Assembly: GCF_000464535.1 (NCBI RefSeq)
Contig: NW_006916062.1
Span: 124,001-188,000 of the forward strand
Direction of reading: 5' to 3'
Length of the DNA: 64,000 nt
DNA from: Endocarpon pusillum Z07020
Taxonomy: Eukaryota > Ascomycota > Eurotiomycetes > Verrucariales > Verrucariaceae
Position 1 is the first letter of the stretch, and every line of letters begins with the position of its first letter. Shown piece by piece: positions 47,059 through 56,575 of this stretch. The position numbers and the translations under genes were made by a program. The notes beneath the pieces are model-generated. The model made no database searches and was not told where the DNA came from. It saw nothing but the letters and a program-made list of their open reading frames with translations.

Positions 47059-48473
47059 GATGGTGATGAGAAGTCAAGTGTGTTGAGGCTGGTACTTTGT
47101 AAGGTTTGGCTGCAAGGAAAACCGGTACGCAGGCGAGGTGGGTAATAATTCGAATGTGGAATTTGTGGATCACGTGCTGGTGTCTTGGCGGGAATCGTGC
47201 TCAGGAATTTTTGATACACCAAATTTCTTTCCTGTACGACTGATTATCATATAACAGTGCCCTCTGTGTCGGTTCTGCAGCACGCAGTCTCCGTTCTGAT
47301 GCTTGACTGGACTGCAGAAGCATCGGGAACCCAGTTAAACGACCAAAGATGCCTTTGTTCTCGAGTGACTTTGCTTTCCAGCTGCGTTTCTTGTTCGAGC
47401 ACTTGCGGTCTTCCCCAAAACCCAGCACTTTTACTCCTGCTCTTACACTCATTCTCTTCAACCCAAGCGTCACATCTTTCGTGAGTCTTCATCACACACC
47501 TGCAAACCAATGCTAAGGTACGTCGCCCCTTCCTCTCTCTCCTCCTTCTTTGCCCTCAATCCTTCCATGATGACAACCTATGAAAACACAATTATTTCTG
47601 GTACCTCTTATGTCAGGCGCGATACGAATTGACGATAACTCGACTCCTTTTGCTCCGATGATCTAAATGGACTTCTGACTCTCTACTTATCTTCTTGTCC
47701 GTGAATCTTCCATCGAATAGCGATGAGCCCCATTATCGCTGACATTGGGATTTCTTACTTGCAGGATTTCGAGAGAAAAAATCGGGTGATAGCCTGACAG
47801 CCGTATGGCTTGCAGGTAGGAGCCGTGATCGTGGTTCGTGGCTATGGTAAGCCAAAGCATGATCTATTTGTTGGGAGACATGGGTAGACGCCGTGGGTGA
47901 CCAAAGGAGATTTGTAGCACCAAGCTACTGTCTCGGTCTGGCTACATAGCACTCCGATGATTCATAGAAGGAGCTTTGGATGCGAGTCGAGTGCCCATTC
48001 ATACATAACCATTAAGTCTGACTACCTACTAATATACAGACAAGTATGGCACGGCACAAAGCCTCCAGAATGATTGTCTAGAAATACATACAGTACACAC
48101 ATAAAACCTGGAAGACCAAAACGTATCAGATCACTTCCACCTCCATAGATCAGTCCCCAATGCCCGCATGTGTGCTTTACATGGTCATTCAGATGCTTTG
48201 CTTTCTATAAAAGAATGGGTCATAAGTCATGGCTCATAGCTCTTGTCCAACGGATTTAAAGGTCATGAGAACAGAAATCAGCAGTGGCTAGTCGTGTATT
48301 ATGCTTCATAACAGGCGCGTTGTCGTGTAACACCTGATCTTTCGTGACTGTCATGACAGGTCTGCGGTTGTTGGGCGAGGGGTCGTCAAGGATGCTTCTG
48401 CTTAGTCTTGTCTCCTTCTTCTGTGTTAGGATTGATTCTTTCCGCTATGGCGCTTAGTGATTGTTGGTGATAA
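47059..48473. other. intergenic region, RPS13 promoter and possible spliced non-coding transcript
   Basis: About 1.4 kb. A long pyrimidine-rich stretch runs from about 47390 to 47560. Splice-like borders on the plus strand lie at 47517/47518 (AAG|GTACGT), 47764/47765 (TTGCAG|GATTTC) and 47815/47816 (TTGCAG|GTAGG). No protein of useful length results. The rest shows no gene. Confidence 0.4.
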
Positions 48474-49593
48474 TCATTCCTCGGTCTGCATGTGCTGAGA
48501 GGTGTCACTATACATATGTGTTTGTGGTGTTGAGTGGCGGTGTTCGAGATTGAGGTTGGGAGCCATAGGCACAAGTGGCTGGTCTTGGAAATGTTGTTGT
48601 GTTGTTCCTGGTCCTTGGCTAACGTGCGAGGTTATTTCGGAGGCGTGGACAGAGCTGTCAGTAATCGGAGGTGATTGACGGATGGGATCGTAGGGAGTAG
48701 GTCGGACTGAGGTGGCATCTTCTTTCATCTTTCTTCGGCGCTTCTTCCCACTCAAACTCTCGTCCTGTGCTTCCACCATTTCTACCTCAGGGGTGTGGGG
48801 AGTCTGTTTCGGAGCGGGATCGGGTTCACTCCTTGACGGCGAGTCTGTGTCGATCTTACTTTTCTTCTTCCTGGGTGGTCTTGGGGGCCGCGGCTGCCAT
48901 TCTCTTCCTTCCGCTGCAGCTGCGGCTTTCTCCTGCTCGATCTGGGCATTGCTGGGTCGACCACGTCTCTTCTTCGTGGGCTCGCCGGCTGAATCACCTG
49001 GGGATGGTCTCATTGAGCCGCTGCCTTCTGCTGGGACCGGTGTATAACGAGCTGGACTCAATCCTGGCGGCTTGGGCTGAATGGCTGGGAAGCTTGAAGT
49101 CATCAGAGCCTCGGAACCGGGAAGTTGTCGTTTGCGTGGAATGGTATGAGGAATTTGTGCTTGCGTGGCTTGCTGAGAATAAGGGCTCGGTGCATGTCGC
49201 TGATAAAAACCGGCTTGCCTGTTCAGTTCCTCAAAAGCTAATTTGCTAGAATTTAACGATCTTCCTGAGAATCCAATCAGCAACATTCGACTTGAGAGCG
49301 TAACGAAAATCCAGAGGATGTACTCAAACATGGGAAGCTGTAAGCTTCTGTTTTTAGGCAGGTTTGAAACGTACCTTCGGGTAGAGGAATGTCCTCCCAT
49401 CTTGGATGCACGTCGTGGTCTCGGATAAGCTTCACGAGGGCATTTGCAGGCACAGGCGAGAGTTTGATTATCTCTGCGAGCAATGAAACCTAGATCCGTG
49501 TCAGCGCCGACTGACTCTCCTCCCCATCTGAACGTTCGGGCACACCTTCTCGTGATCAGACCAAGGCCTATCCTGCGCAGTCAACTTCTGCAT
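48474..49593 (-). CDS. Myb/SANT-like and AT-hook nuclear protein
   Basis: Three exons are placed: 49593-49546 (48 nt), 49489-49375 and 49264-48474, giving 317 aa. Exons 1-3 assemble into MQKLTAQDRPWSDHEKVSLLAEIIKLSP, ending WEDIPLPEGRSLNSSKLAFEEL. The W-S-D-H-E-K start, three predicted helices and a W about 30 residues later resemble fungal Myb/SANT-like domains. An AT-hook (KKRRGRPSN) at about residue 160 and basic patches (RPPRKKKSK, GKKRRRKMK) follow, in a proline-, serine- and glutamine-rich disordered tail. A DNA-binding chromatin or transcription protein is likely; no target is known. The ATG in exon 1 was found only by splicing, because the exon-2 frame lacks its own ATG. Confidence 0.78.
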
Positions 49594-51345
49594 TCCTGTA
49601 TGGTACCCTATCCCACCATCGATCGTACGGCAATTACTTTAATTCAGCCTCCTCGCGCGCGTCAAACAGCCCCTATACGACGGAATGCAAGTTCATACAT
49701 GAAGTTGACGTGGAATGAGGCTGCACACCAGCAATAATTCATGGGTCACGGGATCAAGTCCTCAGGCGGAATATCAGGTTGCAAAAGAGCGACTAAATGT
49801 AAAGAACGAATGAGAAGTCAAACGAACATGCAATGCCCAAGGTTGGCCAGAAAGAGCGAGGGAGGCAGACCTCCTGGTCGGCAGTCAGATGGATGAGAAA
49901 AGCGTCGAAGTCACAAGGAAATTGCAGATAGCAGGAGTGCAGCTACGACTGCAAGAAGCGGCATTTCTGATTCGGCGGCGCGGACTGACGGGCGGAGCGA
50001 TTGGATTCGTTGACTTTGGATCTGCCAGCTGCGAGCTACCAAGGTAAGGATGAGTGAGACGTGCAGCGACTGCTATGCATGAAAAAGAGATCGAGTTGCT
50101 TTCCTCGCCCTGGCGTGCAGCAAGCTAGAGCGACTTCGTAACAAGTGGGCTCAACTGTCCTGTTTCCTGCTGGCCCCCTTAAGGGCTTTCTGGTTAGGCT
50201 TCATCCCTGACAAGCCACGTCCCAAGAATCAACGCGCATGGTTGCACGACGAGAGAAATTCGACCGCTGCAGAATGCTTCTAGCCTCGAAAATCTTTCGT
50301 TGACAGTGCAAATATCTGGCCTGGTCCGAAAGCAGAATGCCTGATAATGGACAATGGATCTCTCAGCCTTCTGGGGATGTTGGCAGTCGAATCAAATGAT
50401 GATGGCTGTGATTGGCAAATCACATAGGACGGTCTCAACCGGAAACACCCCTAGGCCTGGGAGTCGGTAGCCAGTCAAGATCCGGAAGCGCCCCAAGCTT
50501 TGTTCCCTTTTCGCAAGCTGACGGCTAACCGTTGCCAATCACTCTGCATGGAACATGGCGTCGAAAGCAAACATCAGACATCATTCTTTTCCGCTCAAAA
50601 TAGCACCTCGGACAACAAACAGACCTCCTGCGACCTCATCCTTCTCACATTGTCTGAGTATTGCTTGTGATACCGAAGTAAAAGGATTTGCCATGGCATA
50701 CGGTCCGTCCCACAGTCGTAGTGCGCCTTGGGAAGCGAGAGAGGGGTCCACAGATGAGGAAGACAGTGAGTCTTTGGGTCTCGAATCCGTCAACTTTGTA
50801 TATCTTCAAGTGGGAGGAAGATGCGACTCTTATGTGGGCAATTTATACACCGCTCAAACGGCCCGCTACTGTGCGCCAATATTTCACCGCGTTTTCGCTG
50901 CCCAACCTGGTTGCATGCCACGTCGCGCGAACTGATAAGTGTGCGACAAAAGGTAGCTATAAGGCTGGCAGCTTCTTCTGCAAGACTGCAATACGATGTC
51001 CAGAGCAAAATTTAGTGTACAGATGGGTATCTGCTAGTACGAAAGGAATGTATTGTACTGTCGAGAATTGCGTGTACAACTACCGGCGCTCGCTCCAAAT
51101 GCCCCTCTTAAACGCCCCCAGAACATTATGAAGCATATCTATTGTGTTGGAGGGTTGGTAGCTCCAGCACCTCCTAGCCTTTTCCCTTGCTTTCCATGCC
51201 GTCTACCATTTGACTTGGTGTTGCTCCTGACGCCATGCAAATGCAGGGCGAACCATTTAGCAGGTCATATTTGACCCCTATGAAATTTCATCTAGTACGT
51301 CATAGGACTCTCCTATGATGCTCTTCACGATCCACTCATAACGCT
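49594..51345. other. intergenic region of 1.75 kb
   Basis: No gene is recognised. Frames at 50555-50935 and 50688-51131 overlap each other and show no family-like features. It separates the Myb/AT-hook gene from the 3' end of YDJ1. Confidence 0.45.
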
Positions 51346-52741
51346 TTATTGTGAAGCGCATTGCATCCTTTCAGCGCCATGAGGGATGCCATCTTCCTCC
51401 TCCTCGTCTGCTCCTGCTGCACCTTGGGCTCGTGCTTGACCACGAGGGTCGACATCTTCGAGGTCGAAATCCTCAATCATGGCATCCGCAGGAGGCTGAA
51501 GTTGACGAGGGCGAGGGGGTAGAACCTTTTCAAGCAGTTCAAGATGTCGCATTTCTTCCGCCGCCGGAAATTTGACGTCGAATTGGATGTAGAGATTGCC
51601 GAAGTCATGATGCCGAAAAGATGGCATACCCTGGCCTTTGATGACTTTAATTTGACCTGCCAGAGGTTAGTACAGAAAGACATGCAAGTAAAAGTCTGTG
51701 CTACTTACCAGGTGTGATTGGCTCCCCCGGGAATATGTTGACCGTCAGCCATCGATCATCCAGGTGCTCGATATTGATAGCACCACCCGCTAGAGCGGTC
51801 AATAGATCAATCTCGGCATGGTAGAAAAGGTCGTCATCTTTGCGTTGGAATCTCGTATGTGGCTTTTGCTCAATTTCAAATTGCACATCTCCTGGTTGTA
51901 TTCCAGGCATTTGATCGCCCTCACCACGGAAATCAATCTTGTGACCGCTCTTGACTCCCTTGTCGACATGTACATGCAGAACCTTTCGTTCTACTACAGT
52001 CTTCTTGCCCAGGCAGCGCTTGCACCTGTCCTTGTCACGAATAATTTCGCCCTCTCCTTGGCAATCTGGACAGACGGTTTGAAATCGCTGAATCATAGGT
52101 CCCATTTGTCGCATCATGGTCTTCATACCTGCACCGTTGCAGCCCGTACATGTTTTGACAGCGCCTTCCTTGCCTCCACGACCATCACAAGCTGGGCAGA
52201 TGATTGACTTCTGCAGGGCTAGCTTTGAGACTTTGCCGCGATAGATGTCCTCAAGTGAGACCTTGTGGACGTGGTGAATTGTACGAGCCTTCTTTGGGCC
52301 AGTATCTCTCATTCCACCACCAAACATGCCGCCAAATGCGCTGCCACCTCCAAACCATTGCGCGAACAAGTCTTCAGGATTCATGCCACCAGCGGCGCCG
52401 CTCTGTTCGAGGCCCTCCTCTCCATATTGATCGTACAGTTGCCTCTTCTGAGGATCCTGAAGTATTTCATACGCTCGTGATAGATCTTTGAATTTTTCGG
52501 CAGCATCAGGGTTCTTTGCGTTTTTATCTTCACGAAGCAATCAGCCAAGACAATTTTCCAATGGACCAAAAAAAGGTCTCACCTGGATGGTGTTTCAGAG
52601 CTCCCTTCTTGTAAGCAGATTTGAGCTGGTCAGCCGAGGCCGAAGGATCGACCTATCAAATCTGATTAGAAACGACTGTTTAACAGACTGCTGATACTGA
52701 CATACCCCTAGGACGTCATAGAACTTGGTCTCCTTGACCAT
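51346..52741 (-). CDS. YDJ1: type I Hsp40 (DnaJ) co-chaperone Ydj1/Mas5
   Basis: Ydj1 stimulates Hsp70 ATPase and delivers clients for folding, mitochondrial import and degradation. Four exons are placed: 52741-52706, 52652-52583, 52527-51709 and 51656-51346, giving 411 aa. The J-domain begins MVKETKFYDVLGVDPSASADQLK with the HPD motif formed across the second intron. A G/F-rich linker (GGGSAFGGMFGGGM) precedes four zinc-binding CxxCxGxG-type repeats: CPACDGRG, CTGCNGAG, CPDCQGEG and CKRCLGKK. Client-binding beta domains follow. The C-terminus CASQ is a CaaX box, as in yeast Ydj1, so the protein should be farnesylated and partly membrane-associated. All domains are intact and introns are 52-55 bp. 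Confidence 0.97.
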
Positions 52742-54022
52742 CCTGTCGGAGCCTTGATCGAAAAGCGGGATGAAATAGAGCGGAAGAAGTAGGCGACTGA
52801 AGTTCAGGGGCCGATGGTTGTAAATTCGACGTGCGACAGAAAGATGAGAAGTTGTTCAACGGAAAGTAAAGATTTCCGAGGCAATGAAGGATTCTGGTAC
52901 GGCTGAGAGGCGAAGCGGAAGGTTCAGCAAGCCCAGTCTTCAACCACAGAATGGATGTAGAAATGTAAGACCTCGTTCCAGGATATTATGAGTTCAGGTG
53001 CGAAGTGATTCCTGCTAAATTTCAAGGAGACTCTGAGGCTGATTTGCTCTTTGATGGGCCGAGGATTTTGTGCTGCGGACCAACAGGGTCGCTAAGCGCG
53101 GTTCTGGACGATTCCAAAAGATTCCAACGCCGGCGAAACACCCGTTTGTACTCCGTATGCAGGGCGCAAGGCTGTCTACAAGTTTTATCACATAGCCTTG
53201 CCTTTACATAGCACGCAGGATATTTACGGCCATGCAGCAATTATATCTTCTTTTGCTGCACAGCTTCAGTAACAGTAGAGAAGTACAACAGCTTGTACAT
53301 TACAAGATTATTGCGCATTGAATGGACCAGGTTTGCGCAATGGACCCTCACCCTTGTTCGTAATTTACTACGGGGGGCGTATAATTAGAACTATAGTAGT
53401 ATCCTCTGAAGGTTATCGATAAGGCGCTATGGCATTTGCTGTCGGCCCTTGTTAAGTAGTACTACAGAACCCATGGATAGAGACGTCTGAATGTGAAACA
53501 GGACCCAAAGTTGCGGTCGAGGAAGCAAAGAAAGGTGACGTAGAGGGAAGAGTACCGATTGGAGCGTGCTTGATGGCCAAGAAGAGCAAGATGTTATGTC
53601 AACACAATATGCGAGTCCAAAGAGGCAGTGCGGCATTGCTTGTTACTGCTTCTCAATATTGTTGTTATCCTCGGGCATGCATCTCATCGACAACCTCTTC
53701 CAGGCAGAAATCTCGGCCTTCGAGAACTCAGGACTCTCAGCCCCAGCATACGGTGGCGCCACCACGAACCCAGTTGTATAAGTGGTCGTTGGAGAGGACA
53801 AAACCTTCGTTGGTGGGAGAAGTATCTGGATGAAAGGGATGTAGAAGCTGTGGTCTTCGACAATGAAGGTACAAAGATCTGATGAGCCAGTTCGTCAAGG
53901 TCAAACTTGCCATCTCGAATGAGGATACTGGTAAATAACTGAGCAGCGCATCACACCACTGTGATTTAGCTGACGCTGCAGTAATTCTGGTTGAAGTAGT
54001 AATCTTCCACTCAATCCCCTTG
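52742..54022. other. intergenic region of 1.3 kb
   Basis: YDJ1 promoter side and HEM12 3' flank. One exact TACTCCGTA occurs at 53149-53157. No gene is recognised. No heat-shock element was located with confidence. Confidence 0.5.
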
Positions 54023-55221
54023 CTATTGCTTCGTGCAACGGAGTATCTCGTCAAAGAAGAACTTGAGATCATCTGGTTTGACGAAGGGTGTAATCCCATG
54101 GCCCAGATTCACAATCCACCCTTGCTTTCCCCCTCCAAATCCATGCACCATCTCTTCGACTGCTCTAGTGATAGCTTTTTGTCCTCCGTAGAGTACACCA
54201 GGATCGGCATTACCTTGTAAAGTGACTCTCCCTCGAGCAGTTCTGAAAGCTTCTGCTGGGGAGTGCAGCCAATCGAGACCCACGACTTGATAGCCAATCT
54301 CACAAAGCTCATCCAGAGCATACCATGCGCCTTTAGCGAAGACAGTCATTGGTACGATATTTTCCCCCAGCTCTTCCAACCTCTTGGGCAACATCTTCGC
54401 GATATACTTTAGATGTGGCAGGACAAATTCTTTGAAAGTGGATGGTGATAATTCTCCAGCCCAAGAATCAAATACTTGTACGAGTTGGGCTCCAGCAACC
54501 ACTTGTTGAGCCAAATATTCAACGCAGATGCTGGCAATCTTCTTCAAAAGAGCCTGACTCTCCTCTGGATACCTATAGATCCAGGTCTTCACTTCCTTGA
54601 ATATCTTCGATCCACCTCCTTCAATCATGTAGCACAGCAGGGTCCAAGGCGCTCCACAAAACCCAATCAGCGGAACACGTCCTGCCAATTTCTCCCTCGT
54701 ACGAGTGATGGCCCGATAGACATAGTCCAACTCAGCTTCCACGTCCACAGTTTTGTCTAGTATCGTTTGATATTGTCCATCGGTTGGGCTTCGTAGCGGT
54801 TCACTAAAGGTAGGACCTTGGCCATCTACCATCTTGACCTCCATGCCCATAGCTTGAGGGATGACAAGAATGTCAGAGAATATGATGGCAGCGTCAATGG
54901 CCTCATAGCGGTCAACCGGTTGAAGAGTGAGAGTTGATGCGATTTCTGGAGAGCGACAACACTCGAAGAAGTCATGCTTGCCTTTGACTTCGTGATATTC
55001 GGGTAGATAGCGACCAGCTGATTACTTTTAGTCATTGTAATGCGTGTCTGCGGACTGCGTAGATGGTAGGAAATACCTTGTCGCATAACCCATATCGGTG
55101 GCCGGTCGACGACTTCCCCTTTGAAAGTCTTAGCATCTTTCTAATATCGACAGGTGCTCCACATACCCCTTGCGGCTTTCAAGAGTCTGTCATTCTTCAG
55201 GGGAGCGAAGTTATGGGGCAT
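54023..55221 (-). CDS. HEM12: uroporphyrinogen decarboxylase
   Basis: This cytosolic heme-pathway enzyme removes four acetate carboxyls from uroporphyrinogen III to give coproporphyrinogen III. Three exons are placed: 55221-55167, 55118-55077 (42 nt) and 55017-54023, giving 363 aa, the normal size. Both family signatures are present: RPPIWVMRQAGRYLPEY, built across the second intron, and GFCGAPWTLLCYMIEGGGSK. Other conserved blocks are KHDFFECCRSPEIASTLTLQPVDRY, AAIIFSDILVIPQAMGMEV with the catalytic Asp, FDSWAGELSP and GWIVNLGHGITPFV. The start MPHNFAPLKNDRLLKAARG agrees with the family. The gene lies head-to-tail with the sirtuin gene, 220 bp downstream of that gene's stop. Confidence 0.97.
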
Positions 55222-55441
55222 AACTTCTATTGACTGCAGTTGTAGGAAAGCACTTTGGGATTCAATCCATGAGTAATGGAATTAGGCGTCATCGGGGAAG
55301 GTTTGAAGATGCGGGGGAAAAGCAACACTCTCACGAAACAGCTAGAAAAGTAGATGAAAGAGTAGCTAAGTAGCAATATGTTGTTGGTAATAAACGCATA
55401 ACTATCTTTTGATTCTTGCACTGTAGACGAAAACGGACCTA
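55222..55441. promoter_or_regulatory. short spacer, HEM12 promoter and sirtuin 3' flank
   Basis: Only 220 bp separate the sirtuin stop from the HEM12 start, so the HEM12 promoter must be compact or overlap the sirtuin gene. Confidence 0.5.
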
Positions 55442-56575
55442 TTAAAGGTGCTTGAGTACTGCTGGCAATACGATCTCTGCAGGCTGACTAGCTCTCACTG
55501 CAGTCATTCCAGAATCTAAAGGATCAATATCACCAAAGAAAGCTTCTTCCTTTCTAACGCCCCCTAAGTTCAAGATACCAATTGGCATACCTCGTTCATG
55601 TGCTCTCTTGGCCAAACGCCAGGCTGAGTATGTTGCTAAACTGCTTCCAATAATGACAATCTTGCCAGCCTCATCGATTGCCTCTTCAGCAGCGATTTTG
55701 ACTTTGGAGGGAATTGATTCACCAAACATTACCACGTTGGGTTTCAATATTCCAGCATTCGATTTGGTGCTCCAAGCGCCATCCTGGTCAGTCTCGACAT
55801 GTCCTCGACTTCCGTCGCGCAACTCGGGCGCTGTCGTTAAACAGGTAGGACAAGCAGGATATCGGAACGTAGTGTATGGAGCTCCTGGCACATCGGCATC
55901 CCCATCCGGATTTGTACGATAGCCTTTCTTCCTCCTCTCAGCGGGGTTCTCGGTGTCGAGCGCTCCCGTGCTAAGTAACTCCTCCAAGAAGGTAGCCCAG
56001 GCTGGATTCAATCTCGCCAAGGCTTGTTGAAATTGATCTCGAGGCATTAGCTGGTGGCAGTTGATGCACACAAGAGCCCTCAGATAGCCGTGTAGTTCAA
56101 CGATAGGTGTGTGCGAGTGAGCTTGGGAGTGGAAAGAATCCACATTTTGTGTAATCACGCTGCTGATGAATCCTTTTTTGGCCAAATCACCAATGGCAAA
56201 ATGTGCAGCATTTGGTTTGGCTTTGTGCAGGCTGCTCCACCCTAAAAAGCTTCTTGCCCAATACCTCTTGCGGGCTTCATGGCTGTCAACAAATTCGTTG
56301 AAGTAGATTGGGCGGTAGCTCTTGTTCTGCGTATATGTCCCATTCTCACCCCTGTAGTCTGCAAGTCCGGAGGCTACCGATATTCCAGCCCCAGTAAGAA
56401 ACACTGTCCGATCGTAGTGACCATGGTCAAGGTCACGAAGACGCGGCGAAGGTGGAGCTGACAGGAATTGTGCTAGAGCAGATGTGGCCCCTGCAACAGT
56501 AGATGCGCTTTTGGGAAGAATTATAGGTGGTGGGAGAGGACCCGTGTAGGGTATCCGCATTAGAGGCTTGTACAT
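55442..56575 (-). CDS. class II (SIRT4-like) NAD-dependent sirtuin
   Basis: A single exon of 377 codons. The Rossmann fold motif GAGISVASGLADYRG, the segment RPIYFNEFVDSHEARKRYWARSFLGW, TQNVDSFHSQA and catalytic HG are typical of class II sirtuins such as SIRT4, a mitochondrial group. The zinc site is formed by CINCHQ and CPTC, with a long insertion between them. NVVMFGESIP and GSSLATYSAWRL complete the NAD pocket. Family members remove acyl groups from lysine or transfer ADP-ribose; the activity here is unknown. The N-terminus (MYKPLMRIPYTGPLPPP) is short, with some basic and hydroxylated residues, and an alternative ATG lies at 56557. Location in mitochondria is inferred from the family, not shown by a strong presequence. 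Confidence 0.92.
   Translation of the reverse strand: MYKPLMRIPYTGPLPPPIILPKSASTVAGATSALAQFLSAPPSPRLRDLDHGHYDRTVFLTGAGISVASGLADYRGENGTYTQNKSYRPIYFNEFVDSHEARKRYWARSFLGWSSLHKAKPNAAHFAIGDLAKKGFISSVITQNVDSFHSQAHSHTPIVELHGYLRALVCINCHQLMPRDQFQQALARLNPAWATFLEELLSTGALDTENPAERRKKGYRTNPDGDADVPGAPYTTFRYPACPTCLTTAPELRDGSRGHVETDQDGAWSTKSNAGILKPNVVMFGESIPSKVKIAAEEAIDEAGKIVIIGSSLATYSAWRLAKRAHERGMPIGILNLGGVRKEEAFFGDIDPLDSGMTAVRASQPAEIVLPAVLKHL

Noticed and set aside
47718..47742. C/D snoRNA boxes GCGATGA and CTGA close together
   Set aside because: The spacing is too short for a snoRNA; the AGCGAT/ATCGCT inverted repeat explains the resemblance.
50555..51131. Overlapping frames between the Myb/AT-hook gene and YDJ1
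   Set aside because: No domain-like features and mutual overlap in different frames.
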